Assembly: GCA_041390145.1 (NCBI GenBank)
Contig: JAWKQM010000003.1
Span: 136,001-200,000 of the forward strand
Source: Gemmatimonadales bacterium
GTDB lineage: Bacteria; Gemmatimonadota; Gemmatimonadetes; Gemmatimonadales; GWC2-71-9
Direction: 5' to 3'
DNA: 64,000 nt
This document shows, in pieces, positions 1 through 8,647 of this stretch (position 1 is its first letter; each line of letters begins with the position of its first letter). A program made the position numbers and the translations under genes. The notes beneath the pieces are model-generated. The model was not told the origin of the DNA. It was given only the letters and a program-made list of their open reading frames with translations, and did not search any database.

Positions 1-397
1 GCGGTCCGAAATCGCCCGGGTGCTCGGCGGCGGCCGCCACGCGGTGCTCGACATCGAGGTGGAAGGCGCCCGGCAGGTCATGGAACGGATGCCGGATGCG
101 GTCCGGGTGTTCGTCCTCCCGCCTTCGGCCAAGGTGCTTGTCGAGCGGCTCCGCGGTCGGGACACCGAGACGCCCGAAACCCGGCGGATCCGGCTGGCGC
201 GGGCGGCCGAGGAGCTGTTGGCCGTGACCGAGTATGACTACGTGGTGATCAACGAGCACCTGCGCGACGCCGTCAACGAGGTCGGCGCAATCCTCGACGC
301 CGAATCGAGCCGGGTGGCGCGTCGGCGGGATCTCGCCGGGTTCGTGGAGATTTTGCGTCAGGGGGTCGCAGCGGCGGCCCACGGCGACAGCGTATGA
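1..397 (+). CDS. gmk: Guanylate kinase, C-terminal part (5' end outside window)
   Basis: Guanylate kinase phosphorylates GMP to GDP with ATP in the cytoplasm. The reading frame is open from base 2, so the start and the P-loop lie upstream of the window. Visible family features are the VLDIEVEGARQV strand-helix segment, the lid region with RGRDTE, the TEYDYVVIN strand and a closing helical tail, in the order expected for the last two thirds of Gmk. The next genes are an omega-type RNA polymerase subunit and coaBC, the widely conserved gmk-rpoZ-coaBC order, which supports the call. The frame ends 22 bases before the rpoZ start, so the genes are probably cotranscribed. Confidence 0.95.
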   Translation, partial: RSEIARVLGGGRHAVLDIEVEGARQVMERMPDAVRVFVLPPSAKVLVERLRGRDTETPETRRIRLARAAEELLAVTEYDYVVINEHLRDAVNEVGAILDAESSRVARRRDLAGFVEILRQGVAAAAHGDSV

Positions 398-419
398 CCA
401 ACCAAGGGAGCAGGAAGCA

Positions 420-632
420 ATGAAGATTTATACCCCGGTGGATGCGGCCCGGAAGTCCGGCAACAAGTACCTCGGCGTCCTGGTCGCGGCCAAGTTCGCG
501 CGCTACCTGAACGAGTTCCCGCGCGACCACCTCGACACCGGCGACGAGAAGCTCACGACGACGGCGCTCGAGTCGCTCTCCTTCGGCGGGCTCGAGTACA
601 AGATGATCCGCCGCCGCCGCTCCGAGGCGTAA
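420..632 (+). CDS. rpoZ: DNA-directed RNA polymerase omega subunit
   Basis: Small (70 aa) RNA polymerase omega-type protein that would chaperone beta' and help assemble core enzyme. The N-terminal part carries the omega signature: a basic segment with an asparagine (SGNKY), then a helix rich in A/K/R (LVAAKFARYLNEF). It continues with an EKLTTTALESLSFGGLEY segment resembling the C-terminal omega helix of Bacteroidetes-like omega proteins. The preceding AAGGGAGCAGGA gives a good ribosome site for the ATG. Identification rests on length, weak similarity and strong position between gmk and coaBC. The coaBC start follows after one base, so translation is coupled. Confidence 0.85.
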   Translation: MKIYTPVDAARKSGNKYLGVLVAAKFARYLNEFPRDHLDTGDEKLTTTALESLSFGGLEYKMIRRRRSEA

Positions 633-633
633 G

Positions 634-1830
634 GTGTGGGCCGGCCGGCACGTCGTCCTCGGCGTGTCGGGCGGGATCGCATGCTATAAGAGCTGCATTC
701 TTGCCCGACGCCTGACCGAGGCGGGGGCGCGGGTGGATGTCGTCCTCACGCGTGCCGCCGCGGAGTTCGTGCGGCCGCTCACATTTGAGGCACTGACCGG
801 GCGCCCGGTCCTGACCTCCCTCTGGGAGCGGGATCGGGCGCTTGCGCATGTGCGCCTGGCCGACACCGCCGATCTCGTGATCCTTGCGCCCGCCACCGCC
901 CAGTTGCTCGCCCGCGCGGCACAGGGACTCGCCGACGACGTCCTGACCGCCCTGCTGCTCGCCCGCACCGGACCGGTGCTCGCCGCACCCGCCATGAATG
1001 ATGCGATGTACGCGCACGAGGCGACGGCCCGGAATGTGGAAGCGCTGGCCGCCCGGGGGTGGGCGTTTGTCGGCCCCGAGGTCGGCCCGCTCGCGGAGGG
1101 TCCGTCGGATCGCCCCGGTCGCATGAGTGAGCCGGAGACGATCGTTGCCCACGGCGCGCGAGTGCTCCGCCGCGGGAGCGCGCTGGCAGGTCGCACTGTG
1201 GTGGTGACAGCCGGCCCGACCCGTGAGCCGATCGATCCGGTCCGGGTGGTGACCAACCGATCCAGTGGCAAGATGGGCTACCGGCTCGCCGAGGCCGCAT
1301 GGGAGCGGGGCGCAGACGTGGTCCTGGTCAGCGGCCCCGTCACGTTGCAGGCACCGGTCGGCGTGCGGCTCCGGTCGGTGGAGACCACGCAGGACCTGGA
1401 GCGGGCCGTGTCGGAGGAACTTCCAGGTGCGGATGTGCTGATCATGGCCGCCGCGCCGGCGGACTACCGGCCTTCCAGCCCGAGCACCGCCAAGCGACCG
1501 CGTACCGACGGTGCGCTGGCCATCCCGATGGAACCGACGGCGGACATCCTCCGCGCCACCGTGGCGGTGCGGAAGGCGGGGAGCGTGATCGTCGGCTTCG
1601 CGCTGGAAACGGGCGACGCGATCCAGAAGGCGCGCACGAAACTCGAAGGGAAGGCGCTGGACCTGATCGTGGTCAACGACGCCCTCGAGCCGGGTGCCGG
1701 CTTCGACGTCGATACCAACCGGGTGGCGATTCTCGACCGCGAAGGCAACGCGCGCGTCGTGCCGCTGGCCTCGAAGCGCGAGGTGGCCGACACCATCCTC
1801 GACGCCGTGGAGGCCCGCATTGTCGGATAA
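634..1830 (+). CDS. coaBC: Bifunctional phosphopantothenoylcysteine decarboxylase / phosphopantothenate-cysteine ligase
   Basis: CoaBC catalyses two steps of coenzyme A synthesis: CTP-dependent joining of cysteine to 4'-phosphopantothenate, then FMN-dependent decarboxylation to 4'-phosphopantetheine. The N-terminal half is the flavoprotein domain, with the GVSGGIACYK loop near residue 10, an APATAQLLA segment and the PAMNDAMY substrate-recognition motif around residue 118. The C-terminal half begins at VVVTAGPTREPIDPVR and has the NRSSGKMGY nucleotide loop, AAAPADYRP and VVND segments of the ligase. Length 398 aa is normal. The start is GTG one base after the rpoZ stop; no better start lies downstream. 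Confidence 0.97.
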   Translation: MWAGRHVVLGVSGGIACYKSCILARRLTEAGARVDVVLTRAAAEFVRPLTFEALTGRPVLTSLWERDRALAHVRLADTADLVILAPATAQLLARAAQGLADDVLTALLLARTGPVLAAPAMNDAMYAHEATARNVEALAARGWAFVGPEVGPLAEGPSDRPGRMSEPETIVAHGARVLRRGSALAGRTVVVTAGPTREPIDPVRVVTNRSSGKMGYRLAEAAWERGADVVLVSGPVTLQAPVGVRLRSVETTQDLERAVSEELPGADVLIMAAAPADYRPSSPSTAKRPRTDGALAIPMEPTADILRATVAVRKAGSVIVGFALETGDAIQKARTKLEGKALDLIVVNDALEPGAGFDVDTNRVAILDREGNARVVPLASKREVADTILDAVEARIVG

Positions 1831-2602
1831 GTGGCAGCGGTATCTCCGCCAGCAGGCGGAGCTAGGCGGCAGCGAGGTGTACCTCGCAGCCGGACAGGGG
1901 GACCGCGGGGCAGGGGGGCAGGAGGTGTCGACTGCCCCGCAGCCCCGCGGCCCCGCCGAGATCGACTGGCGCCGCGGGGCCCCGCCCATCCCAGGCCCCG
2001 GCCTGACCATCGAGTTGCCGACCCCCGACCTTCTCGGCGACGGGCTCGGCGCGCTCGATTCGCTCGGGGCGATCGCCGAGCGGATCGCCGGCTGCACCCG
2101 CTGCGGGCTGGCCCAGGGACGCAAGAATACCGTCCCCGGGGAGGGGGATCCCTCCGCCGGGTTGATGCTGATTGGCGAAGGGCCGGGCGCCACGGAGGAT
2201 GAAACCGGTCGGCCGTTCGTCGGCGCCGCAGGCGATCTCCTGACGCAGATCCTGGGATCTATCGGGATTCCGCGGGAGAGTGTATTCATTGCCAATGTCG
2301 TGAAGTGCCGGCCCCCGCAGAACCGGAAGCCGTTGCCGGACGAGTCCACCGCCTGCCTTCCCTATCTCCGCCGTCAGGTGCAGTTGGTCCGCCCGAAGGT
2401 GATTCTGGCGCTCGGCGCCACCGCGGCCGAGTCGCTGCTCGGCGTCCGGAAGAGCCTGGGCGCGCTGCGCGGCGCGGTGCACAGCTATGGAGGCGTGCCG
2501 CTGGTGGTCACCTATCACCCCGCGGCACTGCTCCGCAACCCGAATTGGAAGAAGCCGACCTGGGATGACGTCCGTATCGCCCGACAGCTCCTCGATCGCT
2601 GA
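1820..2602 (+). CDS. Uracil-DNA glycosylase, family 4 (Fe-S)
   Basis: Family 4 UDG removes uracil from DNA and carries a structural [4Fe-4S] cluster. Motif 1 is visible as GEGPGATEDETGRPFVG (residues 119-135), the cluster cysteines are C92, C95, C163 and C179, and the late TYHPAALLR motif (H233) is the family's minor-groove loop. About 85 residues precede the catalytic core; residues 25-62 are Gly/Pro-rich and probably disordered. I chose the TTG at 1820 because GGAGG sits six bases upstream and it overlaps the coaBC stop; the frame stays open further upstream, but only inside coaBC. It runs 38 bases into dnaB, so repair and replication genes are coupled here. Confidence 0.9.
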   Translation: MSDKWQRYLRQQAELGGSEVYLAAGQGDRGAGGQEVSTAPQPRGPAEIDWRRGAPPIPGPGLTIELPTPDLLGDGLGALDSLGAIAERIAGCTRCGLAQGRKNTVPGEGDPSAGLMLIGEGPGATEDETGRPFVGAAGDLLTQILGSIGIPRESVFIANVVKCRPPQNRKPLPDESTACLPYLRRQVQLVRPKVILALGATAAESLLGVRKSLGALRGAVHSYGGVPLVVTYHPAALLRNPNWKKPTWDDVRIARQLLDR

Positions 2603-3941
2603 GACCTACACCGGCCGCGCCGCCCCCTGGAGCCAGGAGGCGGAGCAGGCGGTGCTGGGCGCCATGCTGCTGGACCAGGACGCCGCGCTCCTCGCGACGG
2701 AACTGGTGCAGGACGAGATGTTCTACCGCGAGGGCAACCGCCGCCTCTTCCGGGCCATGGTGGCCCTCGTGGAGCGGCGCACCGTCATCGATCCCGTCAC
2801 CCTGCGCGAAGAATTGGGGCGCCGCGGCGAGCTCGACGCCGTCGGGGGCGCCGACTACCTCGCCGACCTCGTGGACGCCGTCCCCACGGCGGCCAACCTC
2901 GAATACCATGCGCGGATCGTCAAGGACAAGGCGATCCTTCGCCGCCTGATCGAGACCTCCACCGGCATCATCACCGAGGCGTACGACGGCCGCGCCACCG
3001 CCTCCGACCTGCTCGACAAGGCGGAATCGCGGATCTTCCAGATTTCGCAGGACCGGGGCAGCGAGGGCTTCAGCCGCCTCAAGGAGATGCTTTGGCCCAC
3101 GATGGAGCGCATTGAAGCGCTCCAGCGGAGCGGCAAATCGATCACGGGTGTGCCGAGCGGGTTCGTAGATTTGGACAAGCTGACCTCCGGATTCCAGCCG
3201 TCGGAACTGGTCATCGTCGCGGCGCGGCCGTCGATGGGGAAGACCGCCTTCTGTCTGAACATCGCCACGCACGCGGCGGTGGAGGGGGAAGGGGTCGCCA
3301 TCTTCTCGCTGGAAATGTCCCGGGACCAGCTGGTGCAGCGGATGCTCACCGCCGAGGCGCGGGTCGACAGCCAGCGGGTCAGGCAGGGCGGGCTTCGTGA
3401 CGCCGACTTTACCAACCTGGCGCGCGCCGCCGGTGTGTTGCAGAGCTGTCCGGTCTGGATCGACGACACCCCGAGCCTTTCGCTCCTGGAAATGCGCAGC
3501 AAGGCCCGACGGCTGAAGGCGGACAACGACATCAAGATGATCGTCGTGGACTATCTCCAACTGATGCGCAGTCCTGAATATGCCGAGAACCGGGTCCAGG
3601 AAATCAGCGACATCTCCCGCTCCCTGAAGGCGCTGGCCCGTGAACTCGCGGTGCCGGTGGTCGCGCTCAGCCAGCTGTCGCGCGCCTCGGAGCAGCGGGG
3701 CGGGGAGCGCCGCCCGATCCTCTCGGACCTGCGGGACTCCGGCGCCATCGAGCAGGACGCCGACCTGGTCATGTTCATTCACCGCCCGGAGTACTACGAC
3801 CGGGAGGACGAATCGAAGAGAGGGCTGGCCGACATCATGCTGGCCAAGAACCGCAACGGTCCCACCGGCGACGTGCAGCTGCGCTTCAGCCGGGAATACA
3901 CCCGCTTCGACAGCTTCTCAAGCCGCGACGACCCGGAGTAG
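2565..3941 (+). CDS. dnaB: Replicative DNA helicase DnaB
   Basis: Hexameric 5'-3' replicative helicase, 458 aa. The N-terminal helical domain shows the usual WSQEAEQAVLGAMLLD opening (about residues 22-37). A linker with GVPSGFVDLDKLTSGF follows, then the RecA-like motor with Walker A ARPSMGKTAF (K226), Walker B IKMIVVDYLQLM, an LSQLSRASEQR sensor segment and the final LAKNRNGPTG loop. No intein is inserted. Start chosen at the ATG that gives a short N-terminus before the conserved domain; it lies inside the end of the glycosylase gene. radA begins one base after its stop. Confidence 0.97.
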   Translation: MTSVSPDSSSIAETYTGRAAPWSQEAEQAVLGAMLLDQDAALLATELVQDEMFYREGNRRLFRAMVALVERRTVIDPVTLREELGRRGELDAVGGADYLADLVDAVPTAANLEYHARIVKDKAILRRLIETSTGIITEAYDGRATASDLLDKAESRIFQISQDRGSEGFSRLKEMLWPTMERIEALQRSGKSITGVPSGFVDLDKLTSGFQPSELVIVAARPSMGKTAFCLNIATHAAVEGEGVAIFSLEMSRDQLVQRMLTAEARVDSQRVRQGGLRDADFTNLARAAGVLQSCPVWIDDTPSLSLLEMRSKARRLKADNDIKMIVVDYLQLMRSPEYAENRVQEISDISRSLKALARELAVPVVALSQLSRASEQRGGERRPILSDLRDSGAIEQDADLVMFIHRPEYYDREDESKRGLADIMLAKNRNGPTGDVQLRFSREYTRFDSFSSRDDPE

Positions 3942-3942
3942 C

Positions 3943-5316
3943 ATGGCCCGCGCGCAGTCGGTCTATCGGTGTACGGAGTGCGGACACGACCATCCCAAGT
4001 GGGTCGGCCGGTGCGAGGGATGCGAGGCGTGGAACACCGTGGCCGAGGAGCCGTTGGTGCGGCCGGCGGCCACGCGGGCCGGTCGGCGGAATGCGCCGCG
4101 TGCCTCGCACGCCCCGGCTGCCCCCGCCGTCCGCCTCCGCGACATCGCCGAATCCCGCCTCATCCGCTGGCCCACCGGACTTCCCGAACTCGATTTTGTC
4201 CTCGGGGGCGGCATCGTCCCCGGATCGATGACGCTCATCGGCGGCGAACCCGGCATCGGCAAGTCGACGCTGCTGCTCCAGGTGGCCGCCCGGCTCGAGT
4301 CGGGCGGGCGCCGGGTGCTCTACGCGAGCGGCGAGGAATCCCCCGATCAGCTCCGCCTCCGCGCGGCCCGCCTCGAAGAGGATGCCGGGCCGGTGCACGT
4401 CCTCGGTGAGACCCGGCTCGAGGCGGTGCTCGAGGCCGCCGCCGGCCTTCCCGCGGAATTCCTGGTCCTCGATTCCATCCAGACCGTGTACACCGACTCG
4501 CTGGAGAGCGCGCCCGGCAACGTCGGGCAGGTGCGGGAGTCGTCCGCGCTCCTGATGCGCTACGCCAAGGAGACGGGCACCGCGGTGGTCGTCGTCGGGC
4601 ATGTGACGAAGGGAGGCGGCATCGCCGGTCCCAAGACCCTCGAGCACATCGTGGACACGGTGCTCTACTTCGAGGGGGAGGGCTCGCTCGACTACCGGCT
4701 GCTTCGCGCCACCAAGAATCGGTTCGGCTCGGTCGACGAACTCGGCGTCTTCTCGATGACGGAGCGCGGGCTCGTGGCGGTGCCGAACCCCTCCGCGATG
4801 TTCCTGGCGGCGCGCGCCACCGGCACGAGCGGCAGCGCCGTGACGGCGCTGATGGAGGGCACGCGGCCCGTCCTCGTCGAGGTGCAGGCCCTCGCCGCAC
4901 CTTCGGGGTATGGCACGCCGCAGCGCGTCGCCACCGGGCTCGATCCCAAGCGCCTGGCGGTCTTGCTCGCCGTCCTCGAGCGGCGGGGCAACACCTCCTT
5001 CGCCTCGCTCGACGTGTTCGTGCAGGCCACGGCCGGTGTGCGTCTCGCGGAACCCGGGGCCGACCTGGCCGTGGCCGCGGCGCTGCTCTCGAGCCTTCAC
5101 GGGAAGCCAGTTCCGGCGGATGTGCTCTATCTTGGTGAAATCGGGCTGGGCGGCGAGGTGCGTCCGATCAGCGGCATGGAGCGTCGGATGACCGAGGCGG
5201 CGCGGCTCGGATTCCGGCGCGTGTTCTCGCCGGGGCGGAATCCGCCCACTGTTTCTGGCATCACCGTGGTGGGCGTGGACCACATCGATCAATTGGTGAA
5301 GAGCCTTGCCGCTTGA
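3943..5316 (+). CDS. radA: DNA repair protein RadA (Sms)
   Basis: RadA is a RecA-like ATPase that processes recombination intermediates by branch migration. The N-terminal zinc ribbon has C10, C13, C24 and C27. Walker A is GGEPGIGKST (K107), Walker B FLVLDSIQTV, and the diagnostic KNRFG motif occupies residues 258-262. The last 150 residues form the Lon-protease-like domain (ending with LGEIGLGGEVRPI and ERRMTEAARLGF). Length 457 aa matches the family. ispD starts inside its last codons, so the two genes are translationally coupled. Confidence 0.97.
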   Translation: MARAQSVYRCTECGHDHPKWVGRCEGCEAWNTVAEEPLVRPAATRAGRRNAPRASHAPAAPAVRLRDIAESRLIRWPTGLPELDFVLGGGIVPGSMTLIGGEPGIGKSTLLLQVAARLESGGRRVLYASGEESPDQLRLRAARLEEDAGPVHVLGETRLEAVLEAAAGLPAEFLVLDSIQTVYTDSLESAPGNVGQVRESSALLMRYAKETGTAVVVVGHVTKGGGIAGPKTLEHIVDTVLYFEGEGSLDYRLLRATKNRFGSVDELGVFSMTERGLVAVPNPSAMFLAARATGTSGSAVTALMEGTRPVLVEVQALAAPSGYGTPQRVATGLDPKRLAVLLAVLERRGNTSFASLDVFVQATAGVRLAEPGADLAVAAALLSSLHGKPVPADVLYLGEIGLGGEVRPISGMERRMTEAARLGFRRVFSPGRNPPTVSGITVVGVDHIDQLVKSLAA

Positions 5317-6001
5317 CGTCGGGGTGATCGTCGTGGCCGCGGGCCGTGGCACCCGCCTCGGCGGGACGCCCAAGCAGTTCCGCGAGCTCGCCGGCGTGCC
5401 GGTGCTCCTCCGTGCCATCCGTCCCTTCGCCTCCCACCCCAACGTCACGCACATGGTGGTCGCGCTCCCGCCCGACGCCGTGGCCAACCCGCCGGAATGG
5501 TTGGCCCCTCTCCTGGGGGAGCGACTCCGGCTCGTGGCCGGCGGCGTGGAGCGGGGCGACTCGGTCCGTGCTGCGCTTGCGGCGCTCCCGGAGCAGTGCG
5601 CGCTGGTATTGGTGCACGACGGGGCTCGCCCCCTCGTTTCGCGGGAAACCATCGACGCGGTCATCGCCGTGGCGGCTCGCGGCACTGGCGCCGTGGCCGC
5701 GGTGCCGCTGGGCGATACCCTGAAGATGGCGGCGGAGGGCGAGGGGCCGCCCACCGTTGAATGCACCATTCCGCGGCGCCGACTCTGGCGTGCGCAGACA
5801 CCGCAGGGATTTCCGCGCGAGCTGCTGGAACGCGCCATCGCCTCGGCGGCCGCCGATGGGGTGCAGGGCACCGACGATGCCGAACTGGTCGAGCGGATCG
5901 GTGGTCGGGTCGAACTGGTGCCCGACCAACCAGCCAACCTCAAGCTTACCACGCAGGCGGATTTCACTCTCGCCGCAGCGCTCCTCCAGGGTGTCTCATG
6001 A
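5306..6001 (+). CDS. ispD: 2-C-methyl-D-erythritol 4-phosphate cytidylyltransferase
   Basis: IspD transfers CMP from CTP to methylerythritol phosphate, the third step of the MEP isoprenoid pathway. The nucleotide-binding loop AAGRGTRLGGTPKQF (residues 11-25) is intact, followed by the VHDGARPLV metal/substrate segment and the WRAQTPQGF motif. Length 231 aa is typical. The TTG start overlaps the radA stop by 11 bases and is preceded by a GAAGAG purine run. ispF, whose product acts later in the same pathway, is separate at about 59.5 kb. The isoprenoids would also supply the menaquinone side chain made possible by the mqn genes in this window. Confidence 0.95.
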   Translation: MPLDVGVIVVAAGRGTRLGGTPKQFRELAGVPVLLRAIRPFASHPNVTHMVVALPPDAVANPPEWLAPLLGERLRLVAGGVERGDSVRAALAALPEQCALVLVHDGARPLVSRETIDAVIAVAARGTGAVAAVPLGDTLKMAAEGEGPPTVECTIPRRRLWRAQTPQGFPRELLERAIASAAADGVQGTDDAELVERIGGRVELVPDQPANLKLTTQADFTLAAALLQGVS

Positions 6002-6648
6002 TTCTTCCCTTCCTGACGCCGGATGACGTGGAGCGCGCGATCCCGACGGTGCGCGACCATCTCGCCACCGGCAAGCTCCTGGCCTATCCCACCGAAACGG
6101 TCTACGGGCTCGGCTCGGCGCCGACCGAGGCCGCGCTCGATGCCCTGGCGCGCCTGAAGGGACGGCCGCCGAAGAAGCCGTTCCTGCTGCTGGTTTCGAG
6201 CGAGAAGATGCCCGAGGCATGGGGACTGGTGTATTCCCGCGCCGCCAGTGCGCTCGCCGCCGCCTTCTGGCCCGGGCCGCTGACGCTCATTCTGAAGGGT
6301 GGAGAGGGGCATCTGCCGGACCGGCTGCGCGGCGCGGAAGGGGGCATCGGTGTGCGGTACACCTCACACCGCGGCGTTCGCCGGTTGATCGAGGCATGCG
6401 GGATTCCCCTCACCTCCACGTCGGCCAACCGCCCGGGAAGTCCCCCGGCCGCCGGTGCCAGTGGCATCGTGCCGCTCTTTCCCGAGGCGGTGCGGGCCGG
6501 CGACCTCCTGGTTCTTGACGGCGGCGTGCTCGGCAACGTCCCTCCCTCCACCATCGTGGATTGCACCGAAGCGCTCCCGCGCATGGTTCGGGAGGGGGCC
6601 ATCCCCCGGGACGAACTGCGTCGCGCGGTTGGGAGCCTTGCACCCTGA
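5998..6648 (+). CDS. tsaC: Threonylcarbamoyl-AMP synthase (TsaC/Sua5/YrdC family)
   Basis: Makes threonylcarbamoyl-AMP from threonine, bicarbonate and ATP for the universal t6A37 tRNA modification. The YrdC fold is clear: AYPTETVYGLG at residues 29-39, the basic KGRPPKKP stretch (54-61), a WPGPLTLIL segment and the STSANRPGSPP loop. At 216 aa it lacks the extra Sua5 C-terminal domain, so it is the short TsaC form. The ATG overlaps the ispD stop as ATGA. The next gene encodes a YwlE-like phosphatase, the same pairing seen with ywlC and ywlE in Bacillus. Confidence 0.92.
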   Translation: MILPFLTPDDVERAIPTVRDHLATGKLLAYPTETVYGLGSAPTEAALDALARLKGRPPKKPFLLLVSSEKMPEAWGLVYSRAASALAAAFWPGPLTLILKGGEGHLPDRLRGAEGGIGVRYTSHRGVRRLIEACGIPLTSTSANRPGSPPAAGASGIVPLFPEAVRAGDLLVLDGGVLGNVPPSTIVDCTEALPRMVREGAIPRDELRRAVGSLAP

Positions 6649-7142
6649 TGCCTTCGCGCCAATCGTCCCCTCGTCGCGTTGTCCTGGTCTGCACCGGCAA
6701 CACCTGTCGCAGCCCCCTGGCGGAGGCGCTGCTGCGCCAGGCCCTGGAGGAGCGCGGTGTCACGGGCATCGAGGTGCTCTCCGCCGGAACCGGCGCATGG
6801 GAGGGAGCACCGGCGTCGGAAGGGGCCTACCTGGTTGGCTTGGAGAACGGGCTCGATCTCTCTGGCCATCGCGCACGACTCGTTACCAGTGAACTGGTGG
6901 CGGCCGCAGATCTGATGCTCACGATGGCGCGCCACCACCGGGCCCGAATTCTTGAGCTGGGGGGAGACGATCGGGTGCACCTGCTCGGGGAGTTTGCCGG
7001 CAGGTCGGGCGGGGACGCGGAGGTGGCCGATCCCTTCGGCGCCGATCTGGAGGCGTATCGCCAGACCCGAGACGAGTTGAGCACGCTGATCACGATTGTG
7101 GCGGACCGCCTGGCCGGGGAGCAACGGAATGCAGGGGGGTAG
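6648..7142 (+). CDS. Low-molecular-weight phosphatase, YwlE-like protein-arginine phosphatase
   Basis: Low-molecular-weight phosphatase fold (164 aa). The P-loop is CTGNTCRSP, with C15 the nucleophile and R21 the phosphate-binding arginine. T19 occupies the position that in Bacillus YwlE (T11) favours phosphoarginine over phosphotyrosine. The general acid is D128 in DPFGADLEAYRQTRDEL, which follows YwlE rather than the DPYY of tyrosine phosphatases. I infer arginine phosphatase activity; substrate testing would be needed because classical tyrosine phosphatases share the fold. TGATG overlap couples it to tsaC, and aroE starts inside its 3' end. Confidence 0.85.
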   Translation: MPSRQSSPRRVVLVCTGNTCRSPLAEALLRQALEERGVTGIEVLSAGTGAWEGAPASEGAYLVGLENGLDLSGHRARLVTSELVAAADLMLTMARHHRARILELGGDDRVHLLGEFAGRSGGDAEVADPFGADLEAYRQTRDELSTLITIVADRLAGEQRNAGG

Positions 7143-7932
7143 GACACGGGTCTTCGCCCTGCTCGGCGATCCGGTGGCGCACTCCCTCTCGCCCGCGATG
7201 CACAACGCGGCGTTCCGGGTTCTTGGCCTCGACGCGGTGTACGTCCCCATGCCCTGCGCCTCGGCGCATGTGCCGGTGCTGATGGCCGCACTGGCGGAGG
7301 CGGGGGGGGGCGGCAACGTGACCGTTCCGCACAAGCAGGTGGCCGCCACCGCGCTGACGCGGCCGAGCGAACGGGTGACGGCGCTTGGCAGCTGCAACAC
7401 CTTCTGGTGGGATGGCACTGCGCTGGCCGGCGAGAGCACCGATGTCGAGGGAGTGCAGGCTGCGCTCCGCCGGCTCGAGGTCGAGGCGGAGACGTGGCTG
7501 GTCATCGGGACCGGCGGTTCGGCGCGTGCGGTAGTGGAAGCGGCGCGGCTCGCGGGTGCGCGCATCGCCGTCTCCTCGCGTGACCACGGTCGGGCCGCCG
7601 CCTTGCTCGCCCTGGCCGGCGCCCGTGGGGTCGAGTGTGCCACCGCGGAAGAGGCGACGCTGGTCATCAACGCCACTCCGCTCGGCCTGAAGACGAGCGA
7701 TCCCCTCCCGTCCAGGCCGGACGCCACGCCGAAAGCGGCGGCCGCGCTCGACCTCGTCTACCGCCGGGGAGAGACGGCTTGGGTCCGCCAGCAGCGGGCG
7801 GCCGGCAGACGGGCCGCGGATGGCCGGGAAGTGCTCCTGGCCCAGGGGGCGGCCGCGCTCACGCGGTGGTTCCCGAAACAAACACCGCCACTCGACGTGA
7901 TGCGGGCCGCCCTGCATGTTGCCCTCGATTGA
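7129..7932 (+). CDS. aroE: Shikimate 5-dehydrogenase
   Basis: NADPH-dependent reduction of 3-dehydroshikimate to shikimate in aromatic amino acid synthesis. The substrate-binding motif GDPVAHSLSPAMHN is near residues 13-26, the catalytic pair is K69 in NVTVPHK and D105 in STDVEGV, and the dinucleotide loop is GTGGSARAV (127-135). NATPLGL and the late glutamine region are present. Length 267 aa is usual. The ATG has GGGGA eight bases upstream and overlaps the phosphatase gene by 14 bases; comF overlaps the 3' end in turn. Shikimate products also feed chorismate, the precursor used by MqnA. Confidence 0.94.
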   Translation: MQGGRTRVFALLGDPVAHSLSPAMHNAAFRVLGLDAVYVPMPCASAHVPVLMAALAEAGGGGNVTVPHKQVAATALTRPSERVTALGSCNTFWWDGTALAGESTDVEGVQAALRRLEVEAETWLVIGTGGSARAVVEAARLAGARIAVSSRDHGRAAALLALAGARGVECATAEEATLVINATPLGLKTSDPLPSRPDATPKAAAALDLVYRRGETAWVRQQRAAGRRAADGREVLLAQGAAALTRWFPKQTPPLDVMRAALHVALD

Positions 7933-8647
7933 TCTCCGCGCCGCGCTCTCGGCGCTCGAATGGGCGCTGCTCCCACCGCAATGCCTGACCTGTGATGAAC
8001 CAGTCCCCCGGAGTGACGGCGACGCGCTGATCTGTGGCGTCTGCCGCTCCCGCTGGCGGCGGGTGGCTCCGCCGCAGTGCGCGCGCTGCGGCGGGACGGT
8101 CCCCCCAGAGGGGCCGTGCCTCTTCTGCGCCGAATGGCCGCTGGCGCTCACCTCCGTGTGGGCCGCGGTCTGGCTGGACGAGGGGGCCCGCCGGGCGATG
8201 CACCGCCTCAAGTACGGCGGATGGTGGCGCGTCGCGGATGCGTTGGCGGCCGGCATGCAACCGGTGCCGTTGCTTGAGGCGCCGGCCGTGCTGGTCCCCA
8301 TTCCGCTGGGGAGCCGTCGGCTGCGCGCGCGAGGCTTCAACCAGGCGGAGCGGCTCGCGGAGGCGCTCGCGCGACATGGGACGCACACGGTGCAGCCGGA
8401 GTTGCTGCGCCGCCGAAGGGAGACCGGGACCCAGACCAAGCTCACACCGGAGGCGCGGCGGGCGAACGTGAGCGGCGCGTTCGAGGCCACGGGCCCGGTG
8501 CAGGGGAGGATCGTGCTGGTGGACGATGTCCTGACAACCGGTGCGACCCTGGCAGAGGCGGCGGTCGCGCTCGCGGCCGGAGGGGCGACTTCGGTCCAGG
8601 CGGTCACCTTCGCACGGGCCCGCCCGCCGGCGACAATGCTGGGTTGA
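7916..8647 (+). CDS. comF: ComF-family phosphoribosyltransferase-like protein
   Basis: ComF proteins assist DNA uptake during natural transformation and possibly act on imported DNA; they pair an N-terminal zinc finger with a phosphoribosyltransferase fold. Here four CxxC-type pairs (C23/C26, C40/C43, C55/C58, C68/C71) occupy the N-terminus. The VPIPLGSRRLRARGFNQAE segment follows, then the PRPP-binding loop IVLVDDVLTTGAT. Length 243 aa is normal. No other competence genes are nearby except the recombination gene radA, so a transformation role is a family inference. Confidence 0.88.
   Translation: MLPSIDLRAALSALEWALLPPQCLTCDEPVPRSDGDALICGVCRSRWRRVAPPQCARCGGTVPPEGPCLFCAEWPLALTSVWAAVWLDEGARRAMHRLKYGGWWRVADALAAGMQPVPLLEAPAVLVPIPLGSRRLRARGFNQAERLAEALARHGTHTVQPELLRRRRETGTQTKLTPEARRANVSGAFEATGPVQGRIVLVDDVLTTGATLAEAAVALAAGGATSVQAVTFARARPPATMLG

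Noticed and set aside
3886..6312. Long minus-strand frame opposite radA and ispD
   Set aside because: Low-complexity Arg/His/Gly composition and full overlap with conserved genes mark it as a shadow.
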